This document shows, piece after piece, positions 1 to 9,478 of a stretch of 64,000 nucleotides of DNA. Source of the stretch: Sphingobacterium spiritivorum ATCC 33861. GTDB lineage: Bacteria; Bacteroidota; Bacteroidia; Sphingobacteriales; Sphingobacteriaceae. Position 1 is the first letter of the stretch. Each line of letters opens with the position of its first letter. The DNA lies in the NCBI RefSeq assembly GCF_000143765.1, contig NZ_GL379778.1, forward strand, positions 44,523 through 108,522, given 5' to 3'. The notes below the pieces were generated by a model, which saw only the letters and a list, made by a program, of their open reading frames with translations, was not told the DNA's origin and searched no databases. The position numbers and the translations under genes were made by a program.

Positions 1-17
1 TATAAGTATAAAATAAT

Positions 18-1754
18 ATGATACAACATTTGAGATATGTGACTGCTCTGAATCACGGAGGAACACGCAAGATGATTTTTTGGGAGATTTTGCACAGCAT
101 CTTTGTGGCTGCACCTTCAGGTATTTTGCTGGTCGTAATCTGGGAACTGTTTTCTGATAAGCCGGACATGACAAGAGTATCAGGAGCTGTGATCCTGATG
201 AGTATAATGCTGATCACACAGTTTTTTATTGCTTCGAAGACAATGGTAGGTTCTAATTTGCTGGTATACGGGCTTGCGAATCAATTGCGGATCAGGCTTG
301 GCAATCGTCTTCAGAAATTTTCTTTAGGTTTTTTTAAGCAGAAAGATCCGGGAGAGATAGCTGGTATTGTGTTGCAGGATGTTGCCAGTTTTGAAGGGAT
401 TTTTGGACACAGTGTCGGAAACCTGGCATCAGCTGTTTTCGGAACAACAGTTTTATCCATCTTTCTGTTTGCTTACGACTGGCGTCTGGCACTTTGCCTG
501 CTCGCTGTGCTTCCGTTGATATATCCGGTATTGCTGATTTCCAATAGTCTGGTTTCTTCCTTAGGCAAAAAACAGATTGCAGCACGCAATAGTGTTGGGG
601 CTAAATTTCTGGAATATGTACAGGGAATTCTCCATCTCAAATCTTATGGTTTGGTCGGGGATAAGAACAAAAATCTTGAAAATGCTTTTGATGAACTGCG
701 AAAAAGAAGTATACGTCTGGAAGCTGTTCCAGGACCGTTTCTGGTCACCGCTTCTGTATTTTTTGAGGTTGGATTTGTCGTTATGTTAGGTCTGGGATTG
801 TATTATCTTTCGAAGGGCAGCATTACTATTCCTGTGTTGATCACTTTTCTGATTATGGGCTATAATTTGTATACCCCATTAAAGGTATTAATGGTGGACT
901 ACCTCACCCTGCGGTATATGAATGAGAGTCTCGGCCGGATTATCAATGTACTGGAAGAACCTACTATGGAAACGGACAGAAATGAGTTTCCGACGCGTTT
1001 TGATATCGAATTTGATCAGGTAAGTTTCGGTTATCAGGATCGTATGACAGTACGTGATCTTACATTTCATGTTCCCGAGCAGTCCATGCTTGCATTGGTC
1101 GGTCACTCCGGATCCGGTAAGACGACGATTGCTTCGCTGATCGCCCGTTTCTGGGATGTCAATAGCGGATCTATAAAAATAGGAGGGGTAGATATTCGTC
1201 ATATTAATCAGGACAGGTTCTATTCGCTGATCAGTGAGGTGTTTCAGGAGGTTTACCTGTTTGATGATACGATTTATAATAATATAAAGATTGGAAAGCC
1301 GCATGCCAGTTCAGAAGAGATTATTGAGGCTGCTGAAAAAGCAATGGTGCTGGATTTTGCATGGGAATTTCCCAATGGTATGTATACACGTGTGGGTGAG
1401 AAAGGATGTATGTTGTCCGGAGGACAAAAACAACGTATCAGCATTGCAAGAGCCTTGCTGAAAGATGCTCCCATTGTACTGCTCGATGAAGCTACTGCAA
1501 GTCTGGATCCTGAAAATGAGATCTATATTCAGCAGGCTATTCAGGAACTCGTCAAATCCAGAACAGTAATAGTCATTGCTCATAAGTTGGCTACTATTCA
1601 GAAAGCTCAGCAGATACTGGTGCTGCAAAATGGAGCAATACTGGAAAGAGGGACGCATGAAGAGCTGATCAGCAAGCAGGGAAAATATGAGAAACTCTGG
1701 AATATCCAGCAACAATCCGGTGGCTGGAAAGTGAAAAGCAGCGTGCAGGGCTGA
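18..1754 (+). CDS. ABC transporter, fused membrane and ATPase domains (exporter fold)
   Basis: A 578-residue half-transporter. An N-terminal membrane domain (about residues 20-300, several hydrophobic helices) is followed by a nucleotide-binding domain with a Walker A motif GHSGSGKTT (362-370), the signature LSGGQ (466-470) and Walker B IVLLDEATASLD (486-497). Half-transporters of this shape work as dimers; in Bacteroidota such genes often come in pairs next to siderophore or peptide uptake genes, so the partner is probably just left of the window. The start at 18 gives a normal N-terminus. The substrate cannot be read from the sequence; the nearby FecI/FecR and TonB-dependent genes make iron-chelate transport possible, but this is inference. 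Confidence 0.85.
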   Translation: MIQHLRYVTALNHGGTRKMIFWEILHSIFVAAPSGILLVVIWELFSDKPDMTRVSGAVILMSIMLITQFFIASKTMVGSNLLVYGLANQLRIRLGNRLQKFSLGFFKQKDPGEIAGIVLQDVASFEGIFGHSVGNLASAVFGTTVLSIFLFAYDWRLALCLLAVLPLIYPVLLISNSLVSSLGKKQIAARNSVGAKFLEYVQGILHLKSYGLVGDKNKNLENAFDELRKRSIRLEAVPGPFLVTASVFFEVGFVVMLGLGLYYLSKGSITIPVLITFLIMGYNLYTPLKVLMVDYLTLRYMNESLGRIINVLEEPTMETDRNEFPTRFDIEFDQVSFGYQDRMTVRDLTFHVPEQSMLALVGHSGSGKTTIASLIARFWDVNSGSIKIGGVDIRHINQDRFYSLISEVFQEVYLFDDTIYNNIKIGKPHASSEEIIEAAEKAMVLDFAWEFPNGMYTRVGEKGCMLSGGQKQRISIARALLKDAPIVLLDEATASLDPENEIYIQQAIQELVKSRTVIVIAHKLATIQKAQQILVLQNGAILERGTHEELISKQGKYEKLWNIQQQSGGWKVKSSVQG

Positions 1755-1823
1755 TAAATCTTACAAAACAGGTTAGCTGCAGACCGATTGACTGTATTTT
1801 TTTATTGGCGTTTAGTGTTTGAG

Positions 1824-1846
1824 GCCAGATCATATTTTGATCTGGC
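1824..1846 (+). terminator. Rho-independent terminator after the ABC transporter
   Basis: Perfect 9-bp stem GCCAGATCA/TGATCTGGC with a 5-base loop, followed by a T-rich stretch. It lies 70 bp past the ABC gene and separates it from the sigma-factor gene. Confidence 0.75.
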
Positions 1847-2019
1847 TTTACTGTTTGGTTATCAGAGGTAATGATGAAAAATTAAAAAATCATTTCTATC
1901 TTTATATCAACCGCATGGCTGTATGTGAATATTGCAAAGTGTAATGTTAACATACGCTTTATATTGCGGTAAAATGATAAACCTATTTTTAGCCACTGTT
2001 CACACGTTAATATTTAGTT

Positions 2020-2547
2020 ATGTCGGCTGATTTTACTGATCAGACCTCTGATTTTACCACTTTTGAATCGCTTTACAAAGCATGGAATACCCGTGTGTAT
2101 GCCTATGTGCTCAAAAAAACGGGTTCAACCTTTGTGGCTGAAGAGGTTGTACAATTGGTATTTATCAAAATATGGAAGAACAGTCAATATGATCTCAAAC
2201 ATATCAAGTGGGAAGCTCAGTTATTTTGTGTTACACGCTCAGTCATGATCGATTATATGCGGCAATCTGCACGATACAGCCGTAACGATAGTTTGTGGGA
2301 AGGATCTTCGGATTATCATTATCAGACAGAAGTGGAAGACCGTGAAAATATGGAACGCTTAAGGCAAGAGGTCGACCGTATGCCTCCCATGCGTCAGACT
2401 GTATTCCGGATGAGTCGCTTTGAACATCAGACTTATGCCCAAATCGCAGAACGTCTGCAGATCTCTGTCCGCACCGTAGAGAACCATATCGCTTCTGCTC
2501 TGAAGGTGCTCAAAAAAAACTTATTCTTTCTGCTATTCTTTTTTTAA
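2020..2547 (+). CDS. RNA polymerase ECF-type sigma factor (FecI-like)
   Basis: A 175-residue sigma-70 family protein of the extracytoplasmic-function group. Region 2 is visible around residues 15-75 (YVLKKTGSTFVAEEVVQLVF) and region 4 with its helix-turn-helix around 115-165 (AQIAERLQISVRTVENHI). It directs RNA polymerase to a small set of promoters. The next gene encodes a FecR-type anti-sigma factor and then a SusC/SusD pair, the usual Bacteroidota arrangement in which an outer-membrane receptor signals through FecR to the sigma factor. The 3' end is unusually rich in Phe/Leu codons in a poly-A/poly-T stretch, so the last ten residues may be unstable between strains. Confidence 0.92.
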   Translation: MSADFTDQTSDFTTFESLYKAWNTRVYAYVLKKTGSTFVAEEVVQLVFIKIWKNSQYDLKHIKWEAQLFCVTRSVMIDYMRQSARYSRNDSLWEGSSDYHYQTEVEDRENMERLRQEVDRMPPMRQTVFRMSRFEHQTYAQIAERLQISVRTVENHIASALKVLKKNLFFLLFFF

Positions 2548-2601
2548 TTTTTTTTCACTGCTGACTAGGGGGAATGCGTACTGACATCGTATACCTATCA
2601 G

Positions 2602-3669
2602 ATGAACATCAGTAGAGAACTAATCAATAAATTTTTAAGAGGCCAGTGCACGCCCGAAGAACATGCTTTTGTACGGGCATATCTGGAAGAGCATGGCGAA
2701 GATGCAGCAGCTTTCTTCCCGGAAGAGGAGTGGACCGAATGGTCTGAAGATAACTCGTATGATGAGTCACGACAGGATGAAATCTTTCAACTGATTGTTC
2801 AGCAGTTGCAGGAAGAAGAGGTACAACCACGTCTGTATCTTTCATTTTTGTACAGAGTGGCAGCTGCCGCTATATTGCTTCTTGTGTGTGCTCTGGGAGA
2901 GCGTGCTACCCGGCATGATCAGGCTCCGCTTATAACAGGAATTCAGAGAGAAATTCCTACACTGTATCGTATCAATGCGAGTAATCAACCCATGAATATT
3001 GTCATGAGTGACAGCAGTTCGGTATTACTTTATCCGAATGCGGAACTGCGCTATGCCGAAAATTTTAAATGGAAAAACAAACGTGAGATCTGGCTGGTCG
3101 GAAAGGCAAAGTTTTCTGTTCACAAGGATAAGACAAAGCCATTTATGGTGTATTCGGACCGGCTTGTTACGACGGCACTTGGTACACAGTTTATAGTAGA
3201 TGCTCCCCGGCAGGCTAAACATGTGGCAATACGATTGTTAGAGGGTTCTATTCGTGTGGAAGATTATCAGGAAAAAATAAATGGTCAATATATAAGTCAG
3301 ATCCTCCGGCCCGGAGAAGAAGTCAATATTCAGTTGTCAACGCTTTCGCTATTGGCTGATGTTCTGAAGAAAGCTCCTGTATCACCAGATCAAAGAAATG
3401 CCTCTGCTGTTTCAAAACCTGAAGAACTGGCATTTAAGAATAAGAAGCTAGCCGAAGTACTCAGCGAAATAGACAAGGCTTACGGTACGGATACGCGATG
3501 GTCAATAGCGGGTATAGAAAAGCTTCACTTTTCAGGAAGGTATGAACGTAATGCTGATAATTACCGGGTCATCCTGAATGATATAGCCGTGCTGCATCAC
3601 CTGATCCTGAAGATTGATGATAACGGCAAGGGAGCACAGTTGAAACAAGAAATAAATAAATCCGAATAA
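2602..3669 (+). CDS. FecR-family anti-sigma factor
   Basis: A 355-residue single-pass inner membrane protein. A cytoplasmic N-terminal part (1-80) that would bind the sigma factor is followed by one hydrophobic segment (about 82-99, LYRVAAAAILLLVCALG), a periplasmic FecR domain (about 110-240, including VMSDSSSVLLYPNAELRY and AKFSVHKDKTKPFMV) and a C-terminal domain of the DUF4974 kind (about 275-350). It follows the sigma gene by 54 bp and precedes the SusC gene. It should hold the sigma factor inactive until the SusC-type receptor is occupied by substrate. Confidence 0.9.
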   Translation: MNISRELINKFLRGQCTPEEHAFVRAYLEEHGEDAAAFFPEEEWTEWSEDNSYDESRQDEIFQLIVQQLQEEEVQPRLYLSFLYRVAAAAILLLVCALGERATRHDQAPLITGIQREIPTLYRINASNQPMNIVMSDSSSVLLYPNAELRYAENFKWKNKREIWLVGKAKFSVHKDKTKPFMVYSDRLVTTALGTQFIVDAPRQAKHVAIRLLEGSIRVEDYQEKINGQYISQILRPGEEVNIQLSTLSLLADVLKKAPVSPDQRNASAVSKPEELAFKNKKLAEVLSEIDKAYGTDTRWSIAGIEKLHFSGRYERNADNYRVILNDIAVLHHLILKIDDNGKGAQLKQEINKSE

Positions 3670-3726
3670 CAGAATATTCATGTATAAGCGATAACATTTA
3701 CAGTAACAACTTTATTGAATCAGATT

Positions 3727-6700
3727 ATGAAAAAAAACAGACTTTTTGTACCGGGCATGGGGCTTACCTTTCATTTATGGATAAAGCGGCCATCCTTAAA
3801 TCCAAAGTTGTCTTATGCTTTGGCCATGTCTATACTGATCGGAGTATCGGTCGCAGAGGCGCAGACGAATGCATCCGTATCCGGTCTGGTGCGTGATGAG
3901 CAGGGAACGAAAATATCCGGTGCTACTATTACGATAGAAAATAAATTGACGGCTTTTCGTAAAAGCAGTACAACTGATGCGGAAGGTGTATTTGTATTTG
4001 AAGGAATACCCGCCGGCGAAGGATATACTTTTATAATCAGTTCATTGGGCTACAGTAAAAAAGAGCTTACAGGCTACACAATCAAAAGCAATGACAAACT
4101 TGCCATCAGTGTTACGCTGGAATCCAGAAATGATGTGCTGGAGGAAGTTGTCGTGACGGCTTTGGGTATCAAACGGGAGAAAAAAGCTTTGGGTTATACT
4201 GTTGCTGAATTAAAGGGGAATGAACTTACACAGGGGAAAGAAGCGAATGTGGCCAATGCCCTGTCGGGTAAGGTAGCCGGTGTACAGGTAAGCCGTGCAG
4301 CATCAGGAGCCGGTGGTTCATCGAAAGTGATTATCCGTGGTAATAATTCACTGATCGGCAATAGTCAGCCGCTTTATGTCGTGGATGGTGTGCCGATTGA
4401 CAATCAGAATTACGGTGCCGCAGGAAGTTCCGGCGGAACAGATTACGGAGATGGTATCAGTAATATTAATCCGGAGGATATCGAAACGATATCGGTTCTG
4501 AAAGGTCCTAATGCTGCTGCACTGTATGGACAGCGGGGTTCAAATGGTGTTATTCTTATTACCACTAAAACAGGAAAAGCCGGCAGAGGATTAAATATCA
4601 ATTTCAATAGTGATTTTTCTATAGGGACGGCCCTTGTGCTTCCGGATTTTCAGAATGTATACGGGCAGGGATTAAACGGTAATTTTACACATTTTAGAAA
4701 GACCGACGGGAAAATTGTAACAATGGCAGAAGCTATTGCCAACAATTACTCCGGTATGCCCAAAATGAGTGCCGGCCGGGACAGATTGATGCGGTCATCA
4801 TGGGGAGCGAAAATGGAAGGACAGCAGTATGAGGATCAGTTTGGAAATGTCTTAAGTTTCACTCCGAAACCGAATACATACGGCGATTTTTTTGATACGG
4901 AGAAACAATTTGTAAATGATCTGAGTGTAGACGGGGGTAATGAAAAGATCAACTACCGTTTTTCGTATGCCAATACAAATATCAAGGGATATGTACCGAC
5001 TAACACTATAAACCGTAACAGTCTCAACCTACGCACACAGGCCAATATCACAGATAAATTCAGCATAGATGTCAAAGCTAATTATATTATGCAGGAAGGC
5101 GTTAACCGGCCTACATTATCTGATGCATCGGACAATCCAGCTTACCTGCTGATCTCGCAGCCCAGAAGTATGGGAATGGATGTACTGGCCGATTATAAAT
5201 GGACGAAGCATGATATTGATAATCAGCTGGGTTTTTCAAACTTATTTGAGGGATTGGAGAAAACCTATGCAACCAACAGTTCTACAGCCAATCCGTACTG
5301 GACCATACATGAAAACAGAAATACGGACAGACGTGATCGTTTGATTGGTTTGTTAAGACTGTCGTATGAGTTTGCGCCCTGGTTACGACTCACAGCTACC
5401 GGAGGTACGGATCTGTATACGGATCAGCGGTTCCGTTATCGTCCGATCGGAACATACCAGAGTCTCAATCGCAAAGGCGATATCCGGGAGGAAATTATCC
5501 GGTCCAGAGAAAACAACCTGGATGCATTGCTAAGTTCCAGTTTCAGTGCGACGGAGGATATCAAGATCTCACTCAATGCCGGGGCCAGTCATCTCAGCCG
5601 GTTTATGCGAAATACCGGAAACACAGGTAATCAGTTTATTGTTCCGGATCTGTACGTGATCAATAATACCACTACAAATTCATATATCTTTAATCTTATT
5701 GAGTCGGAGATTAATTCGGTTTACGGATCGGGACAGATCAGCTATAAAGATTATGCTTTTCTGGATTTTTCAGCACGAAACGATTGGTCTTCTACTTTAT
5801 CCAAGAATAATAATTCCTTTTTCTATCCGTCTGTCAGCGGAAGTTTGATTCTGTCGGATATATGGAAATTCAATCCAAAAGCGCTTTCATTCCTGAAAGT
5901 CAGAGCTTCATGGGCACAAGCCGGTAGTTCAGGTAATCCCTATCAGCTTACAGGAGCTTATAGTCTGAATCAGTATACACACGGAGGTGTGCCACTGGCA
6001 ACTTTTACAGAAGTAATTCCTGATCCGGATCTGAAAAATGAACTGACTACTTCAGTCGAGTTTGGTGCTGACCTGCGTTTTCTGAATAACCGGATGAACT
6101 TTTCTTTTACTTATTACAATGCCAATACCAAAAATCAAATCTTAGATATTCCGATTGCACCTTCAAGTATGTTTAAGGTGAACCGTATTAATGCCGGAGA
6201 GATCTCGAATAAAGGGATAGAATTTGTACTGGGTGGTACGCCAGTCAAAACATCCGGTGGATTTCAGTGGGAAACATCTTTCAACTTTAACCGCAACCGC
6301 AATATGGTTAAATCTCTGGCTCCCGGAGTCGATGTTTTCCTGTTGGGATCGGATAGGGGGATCAATGTGGTAGCTGAGGTAGGTAAGCCGTTCGGACAGC
6401 TTATAGGTACGCAGTTTGCCTGGATCAAAGATGAAAACGGAAACAGACTGATTGATCCTAATACAGGTCTGCCGCTTCGTACTGCAGGACGTGTCACTAC
6501 TGATCTGGGTAATGCACAACCGAAATGGCTGGGCGGATTCTCTAATACATTCCGTTATAAAGGTATAGCCTTATATGCACTGGTAGATATCCGTCAGGGA
6601 GGTTTAATCTTTTCTCAATCTAACCGGGAGCAAATTATCTACGGTGTATCTAATAAGACAGTCGAAGGCCGTGACGGTACATATGTGGCATCAGGATATC

Positions 6701-7083
6701 TTGGTACTTTACAGCCGGATAATACCTGGAAAAACTCAGGTGTGCAGAATACGATGCAGGTGCGGGCACAGGATTACTGGAATGTGGTGGCAGGAGAAAA
6801 GGAAGTGATGGTATCCGAGGAAATGCTTAATGACGGAAGTTATATTGCTATGCGCGAAATCAGCCTGTCCTACAGTCTTCCAAAAGGTATACTGCCTCCG
6901 AAATATATACAAGGCGCTAAAGTCGGAGTATACGGGCGCAATCTATTCTATTTTCAGCGTAAAACAGATGGATTTTCTCCTGAATCGGCTTCATTCAATA
7001 CCAATAACTCTTCGATCGGTATAGAGTCAACTTCTTTACCGATGATGCGTAATATTGGAATCAATTTATCTGTAAACTTTTAA
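3727..7083 (+). CDS. SusC/RagA-family TonB-dependent outer membrane transporter
   Basis: A protein of about 1118 residues with a leader (SILIGVSVAEAQ), an N-terminal carboxypeptidase-regulatory-like beta domain (VSGLVRDEQGTKISGATI), the SusC-type TonB box region (EEVVVTALGIKREKKALGYT), a plug domain (VANALSGKVAGVQV, IIRGNNSLIGNSQPLYVVDG) and a long beta-barrel ending NIGINLSVNF, with the terminal Phe typical of outer membrane proteins. An ATG at 3727 is preferred over an in-frame TTG four codons earlier. It imports a large substrate together with the SusD-like lipoprotein that follows after 11 bp. FecI/FecR upstream suggests trans-envelope induction. The substrate is unknown; no polysaccharide-lyase or hydrolase genes accompany it. 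Confidence 0.95.
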   Translation: MKKNRLFVPGMGLTFHLWIKRPSLNPKLSYALAMSILIGVSVAEAQTNASVSGLVRDEQGTKISGATITIENKLTAFRKSSTTDAEGVFVFEGIPAGEGYTFIISSLGYSKKELTGYTIKSNDKLAISVTLESRNDVLEEVVVTALGIKREKKALGYTVAELKGNELTQGKEANVANALSGKVAGVQVSRAASGAGGSSKVIIRGNNSLIGNSQPLYVVDGVPIDNQNYGAAGSSGGTDYGDGISNINPEDIETISVLKGPNAAALYGQRGSNGVILITTKTGKAGRGLNINFNSDFSIGTALVLPDFQNVYGQGLNGNFTHFRKTDGKIVTMAEAIANNYSGMPKMSAGRDRLMRSSWGAKMEGQQYEDQFGNVLSFTPKPNTYGDFFDTEKQFVNDLSVDGGNEKINYRFSYANTNIKGYVPTNTINRNSLNLRTQANITDKFSIDVKANYIMQEGVNRPTLSDASDNPAYLLISQPRSMGMDVLADYKWTKHDIDNQLGFSNLFEGLEKTYATNSSTANPYWTIHENRNTDRRDRLIGLLRLSYEFAPWLRLTATGGTDLYTDQRFRYRPIGTYQSLNRKGDIREEIIRSRENNLDALLSSSFSATEDIKISLNAGASHLSRFMRNTGNTGNQFIVPDLYVINNTTTNSYIFNLIESEINSVYGSGQISYKDYAFLDFSARNDWSSTLSKNNNSFFYPSVSGSLILSDIWKFNPKALSFLKVRASWAQAGSSGNPYQLTGAYSLNQYTHGGVPLATFTEVIPDPDLKNELTTSVEFGADLRFLNNRMNFSFTYYNANTKNQILDIPIAPSSMFKVNRINAGEISNKGIEFVLGGTPVKTSGGFQWETSFNFNRNRNMVKSLAPGVDVFLLGSDRGINVVAEVGKPFGQLIGTQFAWIKDENGNRLIDPNTGLPLRTAGRVTTDLGNAQPKWLGGFSNTFRYKGIALYALVDIRQGGLIFSQSNREQIIYGVSNKTVEGRDGTYVASGYLGTLQPDNTWKNSGVQNTMQVRAQDYWNVVAGEKEVMVSEEMLNDGSYIAMREISLSYSLPKGILPPKYIQGAKVGVYGRNLFYFQRKTDGFSPESASFNTNNSSIGIESTSLPMMRNIGINLSVNF

Positions 7084-7094
7084 TATCCGGAAAA

Positions 7095-8600
7095 ATGAAA
7101 CGTAGTAACATATATAAAGTAAGTTTGGGACTATTTATCGGTTCTGTCTTATTAAACAGCTGTACAAAAGATTTTGAACAGATCAATAAACCGCCGACCT
7201 CTGTCACGACAATAGATCCGGGTCTTCTGCTGTCACGTTCTCTTCGGGACGGTAGTTTCTATGAGTCCGGCGAATTGCCGAATAATAAATTTGGATCATG
7301 GGTACAGCATTGGGCGGGAGGTCCGATTGTTCCGACATCGAGATATATCGAAGCACCGGAGAATGCGATCTGGTCACAGCACTATGATTTGCTGAAAAAT
7401 CTGATGCAGATCCGTCAGGAATTAAAAGGTAAAGAAGATCTGCCGGAAGGTCGCAGTAAACTGGCGATAGCGCGAATCTATGAAATCTATATCTGGCAAC
7501 GTATGACAGATCTGTTCGGAGATATACCTTTTTCTGCTGTAACGCAGGATGCGGGAGCAATACAGCGTACACCGGCATTTGACAAACAGGAGGATATCTA
7601 TCCGGTGCTGATCCAGCAACTGGATGCAGCTCTTGCCAGACTGAATGCGTCTGACAATTCGTACGGAACAGCCGATTTTTTCTACGGAGGTAATGTGTCG
7701 AAATGGGCAAAGTTTGGGAACTCTCTTAAACTGAAACTGGGTATGCGTATACGGTACGCCAATGCCCAACTGGCACAGAAGACGGTTACGGAAGCTATTG
7801 CATCTCCGTATGGATTATTGAGTTCAAATGCAGACAATGCTGCGGTTCCGACTTTCAATAATGCGCAGGCCGAAAACTACAACCCCATGTTACGTCAGTT
7901 TATTACCGGTAGTTCGGATATTCGTTATCTCGCTAATACCCTGGTTACCACACTTAAAAATTACAATGATCCCCGATTACCTTTGATAGCAGCTCCTACA
8001 GCTAGCTCTGCCGGTACCGGGACAGATAAGTATGAAGGAATAGGAGTGGCGCTTACGGATAATCAGTTAGCACAGGTGATTCGCGCTAATTACTCTACGG
8101 CATCCACAAAAACCTGGTTTAGTATCTCTTTTGCACCAATTCCGAGTTACGCGCTTACGTATTCTGAAGTTGCTTTTTTCAGAGCAGAAGCAGCTTTCTT
8201 GGGTTGGGATCAGGTAGATGCAGAAAAAACATTTCAGGATGCTGTAAAGGCAGCTTTTGCCGTGTCACCCTATAATATGGCTACTGTTCCGCAGACCTAC
8301 GTCGATCAGGTTTTATCTTTTAACGGTTTATCTGCAGATCAGCGGTTAGAAAAAATCCAGACCCAAAAATGGATACATTTGTTTGGTCGTAATTTTGAAG
8401 CTTTCGCGGAATGGAGAAGAACGGGTTATCCTGTGTTGACTCCGGGACCTATGCAAGGGTCTACAAACGGCAAGATTCCGCGTAGAGCAATATATTCTTC
8501 AGAAGAGGCTCAGCTTAATGAAGCAAATTATAAAGCTGCTGTGGAGCGGATGTCTAACGGTGATTCATTCCTGTCCAAAGTATGGTGGGATAAGAAATAG
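7095..8600 (+). CDS. SusD/RagB-family surface lipoprotein
   Basis: A 501-residue lipoprotein with a signal peptide and lipobox ending at Cys23 (LGLFIGSVLLNSC), followed by the acidic start usual in SusD proteins (TKDFEQINKPPTSV). Tetratricopeptide-like helices cover the centre (ARIYEIYIWQRMTDLFGDIPFS), and the late motif ALTYSEVAFFRAEAAFLGW with QKWIHLFGRNFEAFAEWRRTG fits the SusD-like_2 family. It forms the lid of the SusC pore and binds substrate at the cell surface. It is the second gene of the SusC/SusD operon, 11 bp after SusC, and is followed by a terminator. Confidence 0.93.
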   Translation: MKRSNIYKVSLGLFIGSVLLNSCTKDFEQINKPPTSVTTIDPGLLLSRSLRDGSFYESGELPNNKFGSWVQHWAGGPIVPTSRYIEAPENAIWSQHYDLLKNLMQIRQELKGKEDLPEGRSKLAIARIYEIYIWQRMTDLFGDIPFSAVTQDAGAIQRTPAFDKQEDIYPVLIQQLDAALARLNASDNSYGTADFFYGGNVSKWAKFGNSLKLKLGMRIRYANAQLAQKTVTEAIASPYGLLSSNADNAAVPTFNNAQAENYNPMLRQFITGSSDIRYLANTLVTTLKNYNDPRLPLIAAPTASSAGTGTDKYEGIGVALTDNQLAQVIRANYSTASTKTWFSISFAPIPSYALTYSEVAFFRAEAAFLGWDQVDAEKTFQDAVKAAFAVSPYNMATVPQTYVDQVLSFNGLSADQRLEKIQTQKWIHLFGRNFEAFAEWRRTGYPVLTPGPMQGSTNGKIPRRAIYSSEEAQLNEANYKAAVERMSNGDSFLSKVWWDKK

Positions 8601-8619
8601 TATATAATATCACATTGGA

Positions 8620-8647
8620 GGGGACTTTGCTGAAAGTCTCCTTTTTT
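8620..8647 (+). terminator. Terminator of the SusC/SusD operon
   Basis: Stem GGGGACTTT / AAAGTCTCC (one G-T pair) with loop GCTG, followed by six T residues, 19 bp past the SusD stop codon. Confidence 0.8.
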
Positions 8648-8765
8648 ATGTTTTCTTTTACAGAATAAAGAAAAGTTAGGGATAATTGGTAAATCAGTGC
8701 TAAATAATTATTTTTATAGCTTGGGGTATCTGTTGAAGATATAATAATAGAGAAGAAGCTAAGAA

Positions 8766-9470
8766 ATGAACGAAATACTGTTAGTAGAGGATGAACAAAA
8801 TGTCGCTGAACTGGTTATTCAGGGATTGGAAGAGGACGGATATAAAGTCATTCATGCTATGGATGGTCTTAAGGCATTAGAAATTGTACGGACAAAGGCT
8901 GTGGATCTGGTTATTCTGGATATTTTGCTACCTCAAATGAACGGGCTGGATGTGTGTAAAGCTATCCGGGATTCGGGATATACAGATCTTCCTGTACTGA
9001 TGCTTACTGCTCTTGGAAGTCCCGAAAATGTGGTGCTTGGACTGGATAATGGCGCGGATGATTATATGTCAAAACCCTTTAAATTAATCGAATTAAAGGC
9101 AAGAATAAGAACGCTACTGCGCCGTAAGTCAGAGATTTCAAAATCTGTACAAAGCCAGATGAAAAATGAAGTATATCGTTACAGTGTGTTAAAACTTGAT
9201 GATTATCAAAAAGTAGCTTACTGTAATGATGAGGAGCTCAATCTGACTTCTACTGAATATCGTCTTTTACAGCTTTTTATGCGATCACCCAAAAAAGTCT
9301 TTATGCGAAGCGAATTGCTGGATGAAGTATGGGGGATTAATTTTGATATAGGCTCAAATGTTGTGGATGTATATGTCAACTACCTGCGCCGTAAAATAGA
9401 AAAACACAGCCCGATGAAATTGATTCATACGGTAATCGGTATGGGATATGTTCTCAAAGGAGATGAATAA
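8766..9470 (+). CDS. Response regulator, OmpR/PhoB family
   Basis: A 234-residue two-domain regulator. The receiver domain (1-120) has the acidic pair VEDE at 7-10, the phospho-acceptor Asp52 in VILDILLPQMNG and the conserved Lys in SKPFK. The C-terminal winged helix (about 135-232) has SEL-LDEVWG and VDVYVNYLRRKIE, typical for the PhoB/OmpR class. The sensor kinase gene follows after 8 bp. A phased repeat array after the kinase gene (10835-10926) is a plausible binding site for this regulator. Confidence 0.95.
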   Translation: MNEILLVEDEQNVAELVIQGLEEDGYKVIHAMDGLKALEIVRTKAVDLVILDILLPQMNGLDVCKAIRDSGYTDLPVLMLTALGSPENVVLGLDNGADDYMSKPFKLIELKARIRTLLRRKSEISKSVQSQMKNEVYRYSVLKLDDYQKVAYCNDEELNLTSTEYRLLQLFMRSPKKVFMRSELLDEVWGINFDIGSNVVDVYVNYLRRKIEKHSPMKLIHTVIGMGYVLKGDE

Positions 9471-9478
9471 ATAAATTT